Shown here: one piece after another, positions 37,847-53,035 of the stretch
Layout: every line of letters starts with the position of its first letter
Numbering within the stretch: the stretch's first letter is position 1
Assembly: GCA_023055355.1 (NCBI GenBank)
Contig: JALJCS010000024.1
Span: 11,423,501 to 11,487,500 of the forward strand
Length of the DNA: 64,000 nucleotides
Reading direction: 5' to 3'
From: Agelaius tricolor
Lineage: Eukaryota; Chordata; Aves; Passeriformes; Icteridae
Translations under genes and position numbers: made by a program
The notes under the pieces: generated by a model
What the model was told of the DNA's origin: nothing
Databases searched by the model: none
The model's input: the letters and a program-made list of their open reading frames with translations, nothing else

Positions 37847-39984
37847 TTATATTCATTCTAATAAGACAATATTGGTTTTGCTTAAAACGTGCTAGCCTGA
37901 TCTCTTTGTTCTTCAAAACTATTTTAGTGTCCTTGAAAATATAGGGATTATATGAAAACTGTATAATATTTGAGGAATTCTGAATAAATAAATCATTAAA
38001 TACAAGTTTTAGCATTCAAGTGGAGTCTCTGTTATACCTCTAGCAAGTAGCTCATCTGAAGTCTTTAACTTCAGTTACATTCCTTCAAGTATCAGTGATT
38101 TAAAAGGCACTGGGAGTCAGGGGCAAATTGCAGTAATGATAAAGATTAGAATTATGTTATTTAAGGGGTATAATTTACAAGATCTGAAGAGAAGCTGTTT
38201 GTTTCCAAAAATATCACCATAGGAGTCCTTAGGGGAAATTCTATTGTTCTCTTTCCAGAATCACAATCTTATTTCATACTCAAACAGTTTTGAAGGATGA
38301 TGGTGAGGTACTTGTAGGTTTTTAAATTCTGTTTTGGAATTTTGCCTGACAACATTCACGCAAGAATGTTCTAAATTACACTTAGCAGAAAAAAAAAATC
38401 AGCTTTATGTGACTGATTTTGCAAGTAAAGCTGTAAAGGTTTTTGTTGTACATCATCTGGATATTTGAGGTAATGTTGCCACAAACATTCAGATGTTGTT
38501 TAAATCCTGTTCATGATTTTTACAGCCAATCAGGCAGAACAACAATAGAACATAATTTTTGCAAACAGCACTGTAAATGGTATAACACACTGCATTGCAT
38601 ACTTTTTGAAAGAAGACTTGAGGTACATCTTACTACCAGGTGTATAAATATTTAAGCAATTTGCTGCCAGTTTATTTAGGTGAAAAATTAACTTCCATTC
38701 TGATATTTACCTACAAAAGTCAATCAGAAAAAGGCTTTGCTTACTTTATAGGACTATTAACTAAAGAATGGCAATTTACATTTCCTGTGTTACTCTGCAG
38801 AACAGCAGTCTACAGCCAGATATGTCCAATTACTCTCAATGATTTAAAGAAACATTGTTGCCTCCTGCAAGTGAAATATCTATATGGGCACTTCAAAAAT
38901 ATTGAAAAGCTTGATTCTGTTGGCAGTTTATTTTTTTTAACAAACATTTTAAAATATGTACTTTTTGCTTTCTTTGTTGTGTTTATTAGAAAAGAATGTA
39001 GTCCTATATTTAGTTTAACTTAGGTAAGTCTATAAATCTAATAGTCATTGACCTCATTGCTGCAGCACCTTTTTCTTCCTGCCTGCTATTTTCTTCTCCT
39101 TTTCATAATTTCTACAGAAGTAGGGCAATATAGCCCTTTTCCAGTGACACCATAGTTCACCTAAACCTACACTTTTTTTCATGAATCCTGTTTTTTTCCC
39201 ACATGACAATCAAGACAAGTGACCTTAGCATACAGTCAGTACAAACAGCACCACTATTTCTCAATAAGTCTGTATTCTAATGATTTTGAGGCAAAACATC
39301 TCTTGAGATACACAGTCCATAAAGTCATCTCAAGAAAGGAATTAATTAAAATGTCAGTTTGTTGTGGGAGAGCTGCTAATGACCAATTCTGAAGCTCGTG
39401 CTTTCACCTTTTCCCCCCAAGCTAGCCAAATGGTGATTTGATAGTAACATCATGTGCTTTTTTGAGGCCACCTCTTGATCTAGACCAAATTGAGAGAAAA
39501 TAGCTAAAGATGCTGCAGTGTTCCTCTGGGTGTGTTGTAGGCAGAGCTGGTTGTCTTTCTTCTGTGAACATGTACATGAATTATATAATTTTAAAAAAAG
39601 GATGAAAAATGCTTTGCAACTACACATTTCTATGACCTCTTATGTAAATTGCAGCTGACATCTGAGCACAGTCATGACCTTGCTTTGCAGTTTATGAAAG
39701 TCTTTGTTCACCATAGCCATTGTGTGAGAGGCCTCTCTTTCCAGATCAGCACAATCCTGCAGACATTTCATGCAATGAAATGAATGAAAGTGGTTGTGGT
39801 TGTGGCACTGATGGTGGCTTCTTCTGCTTTTCAGACTTGCATTTTAGCAAACTCAGATTGCAAGGTATAGCTTTTTCTTGATTGTCTGTGCAGGCTAATA
39901 AATTGTCAGGAGATGAATAATGATTAACGATTTCAAGAGAAAGATGACTGTCTTTATAATTCACATCCCATAAACCAATCTGCA

Positions 39985-40022
39985 CTTGCCTGCTTTATCT
40001 TGCCTGCTTATCTTGCCTGCAT
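39985..40022. repeat. Short tandem repeat, three units
   Basis: CTTGCCTGCTTTAT, CTTGCCTGCTTAT and a partial CTTGCCTGCAT follow one another directly. Confidence 0.85.
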
Positions 40023-41059
40023 GAGCAAGTTGGAATCTGCCTTGGTAACCACTTTGCATAGTCTTTTTTGTTTTATTTTGAAGTATTAAATGGAGAGAAG
40101 CAAACTGGCATTTCCTTTTCCTGAGGCATTCACTAAATAAACTAGAAAAGGCAAAAAAGCCTGGTAACTTCTTTACTGCTATACAAGTTCCAAGAAAGCC
40201 AGAAGAAAAATCTGTTTTCATTCTCTCCCTTATACTTGAATTACAGGTGTCAAAATATGGGTAATTTAGTAGAATTTTCTAGGGATATAAAAGAAAAATA
40301 GCTTGATCCACCATAAGACTTCTGTTTGAGCTGCAGAATACACTATCAATGAACCATAACTGCTGGGACTGTCTGCATCCTTCTGCTGCATTTAACTTAA
40401 TTGTCTGTTTTAAGATAAATTGTAAAGCAACATATCAAGTTAGCAGCTTATTGACTGTCCTGCTGGAAAATATGTAGAGCAGGCATGTTTTTAAATTAAG
40501 TCTGTAAAAGAGTGAACAAGTCTGTCTGTACAAGACAAGCAAGCATATGTCTGTACATAGCAAGCATTGGACTGATAGGCAGTAACTCAAAAATGAACTT
40601 ATTTGGGTGGAGGGGATTTTATTAGACAAGGTTTGTTTCCATGAACACCTTGATTATAGATAATTTCTACATAATTTCTTGTTATTTGAAAGATATTTTA
40701 CTCTATACAACTCTGCTTGTAATTTAAAAGATACCTTTTTTTTTCCTCATGCTGTTTGGCTAGTTTAAGGATAGCTATATAACCTTGGTATTCTTTTCTG
40801 GGGCCAAAGAGGGAGGAATTTAGTTTCATTTTAATAAAGTCCTTTACATCATTTCAGAAATGAAGAGGCACTATGGAATCACTACAGATAATTTTTCTTA
40901 ACATCTGTTTTCTTAACATCTTTTCCAATGGTAAAAATGTTATGATATCAGATTGTGTAGGGTTTAATGAACCTATGTTAATTCAAACAATATTAAAGTT
41001 TGGCTTACCATCTGTAAAATTCTAGTGCATTTCTAATGTTTGGGTATTTTATTTGATTA

Positions 41060-41113
41060 TTTTATTCTTTAGGTCTTTTAATTTTATTCTTTAGGTCTAT
41101 GGACCTAAAGAAT
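41060..41113. repeat. 17-base direct repeat leading into a perfect hairpin
   Basis: TTTTATTCTTTAGGTCT occurs at 41060-41076 and again at 41082-41098. The second copy forms the left arm of a perfect 12-base-pair inverted repeat: ATTCTTTAGGTC (41086-41097), loop TATG, then GACCTAAAGAAT (41102-41113). Confidence 0.93.
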
Positions 41114-44100
41114 TGTCTCCCTTTCCACAGATGATTGTATGGAGACAGCACATTTAATCAGTGCATCTGAGAGCACAGCGAGATAACAATCCTGCTGATT
41201 AGAATAAACGTTTTCCCAATAACTGATATTTTGTTTAAAATTGATCAATAATTTTAAATTCTTTCAGAAAAGGAAAGACTTTTTCTTGTCATTATTTTTC
41301 TGGTTTACTGCACCCATCAAATATTCAGTTATAAATATACAAAATTGTGGCACAATTCCCTTGTGAAATTGGCTAAGGGTGGTACGAAAAGTGTCTCCTT
41401 CAAAAACAGGAATTATCTTAGACCCTCTACCCTTTGTTGGCAGACAGACAAAATGTTAAGGATTGAATGGAAAGGCAAAAATTGAATGGAAAACACAACC
41501 CACTGAAAGATGAACATTTTGAGAGGTGTGGGAAATTCTGCACTTCTACAGTTGCAGTGTCCTCACAGTCAGGTTTGGGGGTCATTTACCACCAACTCCT
41601 CTTCACTCAGAGTTTTTGAACTATCACATCTAACATCAGTCAAGTAGAAAAAATGAGCCCTGGGCATTCATTCAGTTTAAATGTTTTTATCAAAAGCATT
41701 TGTCAGTTCATGGATTGGTCTGAACTAGAGGAGTCAGTGGGTGCAGATAGGGCATGCTGAAAGGTACACACAAAGGCTGTGGTGTCACACCACAAAGTGG
41801 CCCATGGAACAATTCATAGCAACCTCCACATTGGCCACTCTGTGCCACTTCTCTAGTCTCTTTGCATGACCAGTGCTTTAAAGCAAATTTATAAAAAGAC
41901 ACATCAGTTCCCTGATCCAATTCAAAGTATAACTGCCCACAAAGTTCTACCAGTCCTAAGACAGTAAAAATAGAGGGCAGGAATATCTCAAGGTACTGCA
42001 ATACCTGAAGACTTTTGTAGTTTAATGGGCTTGTTTTTGGTGGCAGTATTGGAATGAAAGGCTGTCTGACATTCAGGTCTGCTCAGGGATGATTCTGTTT
42101 GCAGAACTGTGATAACCTGAATCAGGGACCTGATGCAGCTGGAAAAACAAGTATTGTTTGGGTTTCTTTTCAGCTGAATTCACTCCTGTTCTGGCACAGC
42201 TCTGAACAGCTTTGGCCAGAATAAGCAATATCTCTGAGTGTTCAACCATGGCTTGTATCTGCTGAAATCACATTCTGAATTACTGGTTTGGGGAATAGGA
42301 AATTCAGGGGCATCATTCCCAGCAAGTATTTATTACTAGACAATCAAACACAAGGCATAATGGCCTGTGTGCCAAAGAAATGGATGCAATTTTAAAGGCT
42401 GAAGTCCTTCACTTAGTAGGAACAACAACAAAGCCATCTCCTGAATAAGGCAATGAAGAGTTTAGCAGCAGTACCAGTGAAATGTATTCCTTCTGTCTGC
42501 ACTGGGCACATTGTCCTCCCAGCTGGTTCAGCTAGCTGTTTATAAGGCAAGCAGTTATGTGGGTGGAGTAGAGAGCTGCTTCTCCTAAGCCACTTTCTCC
42601 TTTATGTTTACACTGTTATTTCCAGTATACCCACAGCTAAACAGACCAATTTAAGGCTGGTAATCTGGAGCACAAGAGAAGAAAAGGAATATTTTTGAGG
42701 TGACAGATGAGAGGCAGTAAAACTCTCATGCTTGTGCTAAGGTGGGGGAAACACAGCAAAACTCTGCAAGTACCTACAGAGGTTCTGACACCATTTTACC
42801 CTTGCTCTGAGAACAAGAAAGGATTTCCTTTTCATTTTCATGAGCTGTCAATCTCTGTACAATGATATGAACAGTTAATTCGCTTGCTAAAATCCATTTT
42901 TCATGCATTGCCATCTTTTTAAGGGAGAGTAAATCCTTTCCTTTACGTACCATGCTTGAAATATAACTTTCTTGCATAAGGCTGTAGAAAAAAAGTTTTT
43001 CTGTGAGTCACAAAAAGGAGCATTAGAGGCAGTTCAACTTTTACTTTTTTTTTCCAGTTTATGAATGTCTGAGAATTAAATAATGCAAGTTTATTGTAAA
43101 AAAATGGCATTAGGATTTTAATAAAATTTGATGTTAAATAATTAAGTTAGAAAATGAATGCCAACATCATAAACCATCATATGCACAATATTCAACATAT
43201 AGTTACATTCAATAATAAATATCTTATGGAATTCATACAGCTGAAGCCCACACAAGAATAAGGAAGCTGCCAAAATAGTATCATATCCAGTTGGCTTAGT
43301 CAGCAAGAAACCAACTGGTCCACAGATGCTCTTTTTTCTATGAGAAAATATCCTCCTTTGCAAGTCTCTTTTCTGCAAAACGTTTCATATGAACTCTTCT
43401 CCTCCTGCAGGCTGTAAATAATTTATTCATCAAACCTTTTTATTTGTAGCAGATGGAAAACTCAGTACAAATTTAAAAACAAAAAAGGGGAAGATTAGAA
43501 ACTGAGGTGAATAACTCTAATTGCATTATAGTGTGCTAACTTGTAAAAAATGCCTTAAGGCATGGGAATCAATGGACACCCAGATGGATTTGGATGCCTT
43601 TTCTCTGGCACAGACAAGAATTGGAAAAGAAGTTGTTTTGAGAATTGAGAGTTGAGAGTGCTTGTTCATCATATGTAAGGATATGAACAGAAGTAATGAG
43701 GTTATGACAAGATATTCACCTGTATCCAGTATTCCCTTTCTATCCACTTCCAGTATCCTTTATTCATGCATCTGCCTGGCTGCAGATCCAGCCAGTGTCC
43801 CTGTAAAATAGAGTAAGTGCTCTGTTTCCGTAGCATGTGTCCCTTTTTTCCCTCTATTATTCCATTTGCACAGAAACACATATATAGTTCGGTAAAAAAT
43901 TATAAGACATTAAAACAAAAACCACCTGGTATGGTTCCAATTCCTTTTCTTTCAGAACATACACCTTTTGACACCTTAGGTTTAGCAAAACTTCACCAAA
44001 TGTTGTTAATTGACTATAGAACATAATTCACATTCCCACACTTTGTATTTTACATAAGGTCACAGAGGGAACACAGACCTTATTCCTGCATGTATTAAGA

Positions 44101-47100
44101 GATTGTTCTCAAAACGCTTTTGTCACTTCCAAAGAAACAGTGATACCATTTGTATTATGGGGGAAAGTCTCATAATATGTCAAATAACATAGTTGCTACA
44201 GTAGCAACAAGAAAGTTTTGTTACTTTGATTATACATTTCTATTTATAACATATCATTTGCCTTTAGATAACTACAAAGATGTGATGATGGTGTGACAAT
44301 AGCTCCTCCTGTAATGTAATGACACAGACCAAATAAACTGAATTTTATTCAAATAAAGTTTAAAACATATCAGAGCAAACACATATAAAGTATTTTCTGA
44401 GCTCCATAAGGCTGTGATTTCACATTCATTTGAATAGTATTATATAAAAACACCATCAGATAATGGATCTATTTCTGATAGGGTGATAATATAATAGTTC
44501 ATAGCACAGATGTGACAGGACCGAAGCATACGGGGGAGGAAAGAAGAATTACACAAATTACACAAATAGGAGATACCCCGAAAAGTGTTGGGTTAAGAAT
44601 TTCTGCAAGAACTCTTTCTTTTGAGAGTTACCTGGACTGAACTGTGCTGGATCCTAAACGCTGGCCTGATCTTTATTGATGAAATACTGCTGACTGATTG
44701 ATTGTAAACCAAGGAGGGGAGGGCTTCTTAGTTGTCCTGTTTTCTGTGAATGTACAAATGTTCCTGTTCCTGTAAACTTCATCCAAATTAAGAAAAGAAG
44801 AATTTTGCCATCAGTTTCAGAATACTCCTTTGTGCAAGGCAATGTGCCTTTGTAATTGAAGCCATGTGTCAGAGTTGTATTACAATGTTTTTTTCTTATA
44901 CTAAGGGATGCACCTGCTATCGGGGGTTTGGCTCTTAAAATACATTTTGGCAGAGAATAATATAAATACTTGAGTATAAAGGTGATGTAATTATGATAGG
45001 ATTATTGACTTGGAAGTTAAAGGAAGACATTGCTTTCATAGAAAACATAAAGTTATCTCCAAGCCAAAAATTTCATGTTCCTTACCATTAAAAAGAAAAA
45101 AAAAAAGCTTTCTCAGACCAATGAGATCAGATGTTCCTATGCATCCAGCTGCTCCCCACCCTGACTTGCATATTTTATACTTCCCAGAAGGCATTTAAAA
45201 TCTGCAGCATCACTGTTGAGTTTATGGCACTATTAACTTAAAAACTGTATCAACTGTTGTGTGGTATTTAAGTAGAAAATTTACTGTGGATGGGTTATTG
45301 TTGCAGGAAAAGAGTACTGTTCTCTGCTAAAATTCTAGAAGACATAAATACAATCTCATTTATTTTTTGTAAGGAAATTATTAATGAATTTTTTTTCCAT
45401 TCACATGATATTTGCATGGCTTCCACCCATAACTGGCCTCTCCAATCAATTGAAAAATGAAGGAATTAATATTGAAAATACAATATTTTGAGCATAACTG
45501 GGCATTAGATAGAGTTGTATAAATAAAAGTTGCTGGGATAAAAATGAGAAAATATTGTTACATCTGTAGAGGCACATACTTGCAACTATTTCAGCAGGTA
45601 TATACCTAGTATCAAGTTCAACACATTTTGTTGACTTAATTTAGTTTAATTTAATGCTTTTGCCTTATTTTAGTTTTATTACTTTGTTACTGTATTAGAA
45701 AACATCTAATAAGATACTTCTGAAAAACTTCAGTCACAATGTGGTCATAATTAAGACTTTCAAGTCACAGACTTCAGAAAAAAGAATGGAGAAGGAACAT
45801 TCCTAAGAGAAATAGTTTTGATGTACAGTCTCTTACTCATAGAGTACATCTGTGATATTTTTTAAATACATGGTCAGCCATGCTAGATAAAACAGAAGAT
45901 ATATGGAAATAGGCCATATGCCATATTCCATAACCCATATTTCTCTTTGGCATTTGAAATCTGTTTGAATGACAACAGGGAATGAAATCCTGGCTTTCTG
46001 CAGATTCTGAAAATGGCAGTAGACAAGGAAACACAAAATTATCAGCTTTGAGAACCAAACTAAAAAAGTTTTCAAGTAAAATATTCTATAGTGTTAAGTT
46101 TCACACACTTATCAATGAATGCAGCAAGATTTAAAAATTGATAGATTTTTTTATGATATGTTCCAAAGAAATGTTGATTTATTCAAGCACAGTAGATGTT
46201 TTTTCACCTGTAACAGCAGAAAAAATATACAAGGAAGAGCAAAGCACATGTAACAAGATCATGCAGCATCAGCAGTACATGTAGAAATACTCTTGATGAA
46301 ATAATAACTTTGGTGTTCTTTTCCCTTTCCATAATCTTCCAGCATTGTTCCCATTGTTCCTGGAATAATCATTATAGTCTAATCTTTGTCCTCTGCAGGT
46401 ACAATATCTGGTTTTCAAAGTCTCACACTAATCTGTGTTGTGACGCAAAGGGCAAGACAGTCCTGCAGTGCCACCCTGAATAATTATTTGGATGGCATTT
46501 CTTTTTGTACTCAAGGGGAGTGCCCGGCTTTGAATTCTCATAAAGTCTTGTGTTTATTTTAGTTTTCAAGAGTGATCACAGGCTTGGCTAGGTGCCCTGA
46601 GAAAACATGTCTCTGGAGCAACACCCAGGTGGTTGTACTTTAAACCTGAGCTAGTAGAGCTTTACAGAAATAAATACCTGTGTTGCATAACACTGGAAAG
46701 GTATTTCAGGGACTTTTTTCTTTTATGAACACATATGATATGCCTTCAAAGGTCATTATTAATTTTTCTAGAGTCCCAAATGGAATGTGCTTTGGCCTTC
46801 TTTCATTCTCTCTTGACTTTCTGATGGCTTTTGTTATTGTCTAACACTTCTTTAGAAAAGCCTAGTAAATATATTTAAGTACAGTAACTAGTATGGAAAA
46901 TGAATGTTGCTCTGATTAAACAGAACATTCACGCTCTGAACAGTTTTCAGAATTGGAACTCTTGAACTCTTGAACCTATGGCAGGTAAACACTACTGTTA
47001 TTAGTGTGGGTGTGATTTATTGTTCGTCACAGCTAACAGAAAGCTACCTCCAGGGTAAGGTATTGTACAGTCATGCCATCCCTCACAAGGTGTAAGCATT

Positions 47101-49322
47101 GGGTATGATATACTTTCTGTGAGACCCTCTGAATTTGGTGTTGAGGATGTGAGTCCTGTGATATTGTGCTTCAGAATGTCCCCTGAAGTGGTCACTTCAC
47201 CTGTGGATCCTACAGACAATGCTCTATGAGGTCCTAGCACTGTAACAGTAATAGTGACCTAATGCTTCATGCTGCACTTCTCTTTCTATAGAGAGACAAG
47301 CCATACTGTATGTGGGGAAATGTGTGCATGTGACCTGCTTAGACACAGGCAAAATACTGGTATCAAGCAGCACTAGGCACTAAAAGTATCCTCAGTACCA
47401 CCATCAGCGGTCAGTATTGCACAGGCATTTCCAATTCAACACTGATGCCCTGTTCAACCTGCTGCAGGTGGACTTGTTGCAGCCCTGCCTTCATTTATTC
47501 CTCCAATTCCTGGTCACATGCCTGTTAGTATTCTTCCTTTCTCAGCAAAACATTGGTAAATGTGATGAGCTTAATCTGAGACTGCAGGAAGGCACTAATG
47601 GAAGCCTTGGCCAAAATCACTTTGGTCCAGCCGGCTCCTGCAGAGATAACGTTACCAAGGTAATGGGGTAAGTGTAGGAAAAAATACTGCCCCACCTTAC
47701 ACAAAATCCCCTGAATTTCTCTCTTCTAAAACTTTAATAGAAACATGATGGTACTATGATTCTGTTATTTTTGGCATCTGCCTCATGTAAGATTTGACAT
47801 TATTGCCACGCTCCTTTTGTATATTCTGGGTCAGCAGTGAACCATTCAGACACAACCCAGCAGCAAACAACTTTCATATCAATAGCAACAGGCTGCAGCT
47901 AAGCTCTTAAGTAACATTTAGCTGAAATCTAAACTGGAGTTGAATCCTAAATTCTGGTCTTCCAAACTAGAAACTAAAGAAAAAAAAACCAGAAAGGAAA
48001 AATGCAATTCAGAAAATATTTTATTGAGTACAATACCATTTCATTGTAGGTTTTATAAAACACTGCCAACCTCTCTGAGGTTGAATACAGCTTGGGCAGG
48101 TGCACAAGGAGTGGGAGAGAGGGACAGCATCTGCAAATTTTCATGCAAAAGGCATAATATGGGATATTTGCATCCAGATGATACCTTGTTATAGTGCCCA
48201 AGTTTGCACTAGCTCACCAGAAAAAAATGAATGAATCTACATGTAAATTTTATAAAGGATTGTAACAATCAGCTAAAAGTTCAAATTTACTGGGTGTTGC
48301 CATTGCACATTCAACAACTAAACTCAAGATCATGAAATAAAAATCAGTAGCTTGGATTGAAAGTACTGTGAGAAGCCTTGTGTGGAAACTGGATTAACTC
48401 TTAACTCCAGAAACTGATGGTTAACAAGACATCATAACCACTGTAAATAAGGATAACTGCAGTTTTTACCAATGTACTAACATCTGACTTCCATTTTTAG
48501 CAGATGGAAAACAAGGAAAGTTCCTGGAATTTGGGTTAATCCCACAACACACATCTCATCAAGACCTGGCATCGTGGTAGTTGGAAGGAGATTAAAGAAA
48601 TAGTAGTCCATAGGCAAGCTGCAGTTGCATGAAGCAACTGAAAACCCATAGAAAGCAGCCTTAAGTAGGGGACAAATGTGGAAATATTTATATGAATGAA
48701 GTTGCTGCTTACTGGAATGTAGACCAACTAATTTTTCTGGTGTGTTTACTTTCAGTGATGGTAAAGCATAAATGTGCTATGAAATGTAGGAACAGTCAAA
48801 AGCAGCCTTGAAAAAGTCTCTATATTGCTTAAATTCTCTCAACCATACCTCTTTATGAAGTATGCATACATTCAGAGACTGGAAGTTTTCAGGTTGACCA
48901 TATTTCTACAGCTAACTGTATTTTATGAGCTGGTCCCCACAGAATCTTTAAAAATCTGCCATGAAACCTGCACTGTACTGCCAAAGAATTGAGGAGCACT
49001 TGTTATAACAGTGAATATGAACGTTAAGTATAGCAGTTAATATATCAAATTACACAGAGACTTCCATTGTCCTTTGGGTGTGCATTTCCCAACATGTGTA
49101 AGTACCACCACTTTGACAGGAAATAATTTCATAAAGCAGGATTGAACAATTTGTTAACTACAACAGTATTTTCAAATGGAAAAGAAATTATTAATCCACA
49201 CTTTAAACTAAGAAAAATGGAAAGGTAAAATTTAGCATATTCATTAGCAATTAGAGAAAATAGTCCAGGAAGGCCAAAGTATTCAAATAATTCAGAAATG
49301 TTCTGTCGAAATGAATTTCTTA

Positions 49323-49328
49323 TTTATT
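49323..49328 (-). terminator. HS3ST1: Candidate HS3ST1 polyadenylation signal
   Basis: A canonical AATAAA on the minus strand (TTTATT on the plus strand) lies about 270 bases past the HS3ST1 stop codon. It is the first canonical signal I find after the coding region. Avian 3'UTRs are often much longer, so this may be only a proximal site or unused. Confidence 0.4.
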
Positions 49329-49599
49329 AAAAAGACAACACATTCTCAAGAGAGCACCTTCTGCAATGAAATAATTTAGTTTCTTCATATAGACACATCA
49401 TACACAATGTTAACAACCATGAAAAACAATACAAAATGCTTTCAAATTTAACAAGTAGAAAAATATAACTAGTATATATGGCAATTGTGAATCTAATACT
49501 GTACAGAAGTATTTATGGATTTTACAAATAAATAATAGCTTAAATGCCCTTTTTAAATCTTCTAACTGTACACTGGAACATAGGTTCTGATGCTTACCA

Positions 49600-50631
<1,032 letters not shown>

Positions 50632-52994
50632 TTAAAAGTGGTTTTTGTTTTGCTGAGCAAACGTGTTTTTCTCAAGCAAAAACTTCGCTGAAAGAGGGAA
50701 AAGAAAAAGCACATTATTTTATATCCAGCCACACTGCAAATATCTTTTTCTGTTCAAAGCTGAACAAACTTTAGCTTTCCCAACTCCAGGCTCATAGATA
50801 ATTTAGTAAAATTAAATGTTTTAAAAGACAGGCATATGCAACAATGCCATAAGAAAATTATTTCCTGACATCAGGAGACATGAATATTATGAATCTTTCA
50901 TTTGCACACAGGGTATTATTAGTTATTATTTTTAAAAAATCTGATTTCCTTGGTGTTGAACCACAATCAAAAAATAATTGTTTTTTTAGTCTACAAGAAT
51001 AGGTTTGTCTTAGAAACAAAACATAAAAAGGAAAAGGTGTGAAGGGGACCAAAAGAGCATGCCTAAAAGCTGAGGGTCTTGTAGGATGTCTGGGAATTAC
51101 AGCCTCTCAAAGAACCATGTAACAGCAACCTTAGAAATCAAGCCTCCTGGGAAAAAGGCTCATGCAATGTAGATAGAGCTGTCCAACATGAGAAGGCAAC
51201 ACTCTCCTAGGAAGGAATTAGGAGGAGCTCTAGGTAAATAGCACACCAAGGAAAAGTTGAATTTTGTGTCATTTTTAAGTGAAGTTAACTTTTGCTTTGT
51301 GCTTACTTGTTTTTAAGGATAAAATAGGTGGCTTGCACACTGGCCCTGCAAAGAGGTAAGATAATGAAACCATAGACTATAGTATTACTGAATCAACAAA
51401 ACACTGTGGTGTTTTGAAGAAGACCTGTGGTTCCCAACTCCATACTCAGGAAAGAAAATACACAATGGTACTTCTGAAGGTCATTTCAAGAGTTAGCCAG
51501 CAAGCTTCTGTGATGTAAAGAACTAAGTTTAGGCTTTATCAAAAGACTACTAAATACCACCACTGAACACCCTTTAAAGGTCAGGGTATTTTTAATGCAA
51601 TGTTTGAAGTGAAATTGTAACGGTTTCACACATCGTAGAGCTCTTAGATTGTTGCAGTACGAGCAGGCTGTGTACACAAGCTCCCTGAATTACAATGTCT
51701 TCCGAAGACTTTATACCCTCAGTGAAGGGCTGGTGTGGATTTAAGTATTGTCTAATTCCACTTAGAAGCAGAAGCCATGACAGCTGAGTACCTGACTGCT
51801 TTGCCTTAACAGGCTACTGTAATTAGGAATTTAAGCCTGGAACAGCACATACTGTGCCAGCTAAAAAGGGCTGAAATATGAAATTACATATGAACAACCT
51901 GAGGAAATGCAAGGGCTAGGTTTTGGAAATTCTCCAGAGAATGTGAAAAGAAACTAATGACTTTTCCCCAATAACCTAAGTCCCAGTGCAACAAGGACTA
52001 ATGATGTGTTTCTAAGTAATCTAAAGTTCTGTTTGATAGCTTTGCATTTACAGAGGTCATGACTCCATCCTGAACGGAACAGGTCTGCTTCCTGATGTTT
52101 TCTACTGATTATCACTTCGTTGCTTTCTCTTTTTCCATTTTTAACGGGCTACAAGACAGCAATATTGTTAGGAAGCAGAAATAGAGGCTGCAAAGAAAGA
52201 GAAGCAAAGTATCATGATGTGAAGTTAAGAGAGAGGGCCTCCTTGTATGCCCACAGGCTTTGAGCTTCTGGGCATAACTTGTCTCAGGTTATTCTGCAAT
52301 GTCTGATGTGAGGCAATTCTGCAGAGGAATTTGGGGTTTTTTTCCATTTTTGGCCACTGTTAAGTTTTCTCTGTCTGGAAGAGTTCCATTTCATCTGTCA
52401 TCATTAGTCTTCTGCTCTCTTTCCCTGTCCCCACCATTCTTCCTAATCATTCTCAGCTTAATCTATATCACTTTTAACAAGAAATAGTATTAATAGCCCC
52501 ACAGTGTGGCTGTTGATGGAGGAAGACACTGGGTGACAGAAAATTCAATGTAGGTAAATTCACTGAGCTATGCTGCCACAATATTGAGCAGCAATGGGAG
52601 CACAGGCTACAAACACCAGCCAGACTGGATCACCAACTGATGGGCAGTTCAATACATAAGAACAACAAAACATCAACTCTGTTGAATTTTAAGGTCACAG
52701 ATTAAAGGAATAGCCACTTACTTCACAGTATATTTTAAGTCACTGGCTCCATAAATAGTAAGCCAGAGCAGTTGTCTTAACACTTCATTGGAAAAGCATA
52801 ATAGGATTCTAGCAAGGAACAGGTTGAACTGTGTGGAAAGAAGTGAATTTAAAGCCTTCTGGTAGGAACACTTATTTCTTAATAGTCAGGTTGAAATATG
52901 CTATGCTAACAGCCAAGTTCTTTAACAGACTATCTCTGGAAAAATTAAATTTTAGCTGCTGGTCTCATAGTGACAGCATACTGCTGGATTGGAA

Positions 52995-53035
52995 AGGGGG
53001 GGGTGTGGTGTGTGTGTAGATTTTTTTTTTCCCCC
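52995..53035. repeat. G-run, GT and T-run simple sequence
   Basis: An eight-G run followed by a short GT stretch and then T and C runs, in the predicted HS3ST1 intron. Confidence 0.85.

Larger units (their letters stand above)
37847..49299. other. AT-rich DNA 3' of HS3ST1, no gene recognised
   Basis: About 11.5 kb without a recognisable gene or transposon. It contains a triple 13-14 base repeat at 39985-40022, and a direct repeat with a perfect hairpin at 41060-41113. The longest open frames (127 codons at 38640-39023, about 97 at 41708-42001) show no known domain. Part of the region nearest 49300 could be extended HS3ST1 3'UTR. Confidence 0.5.
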
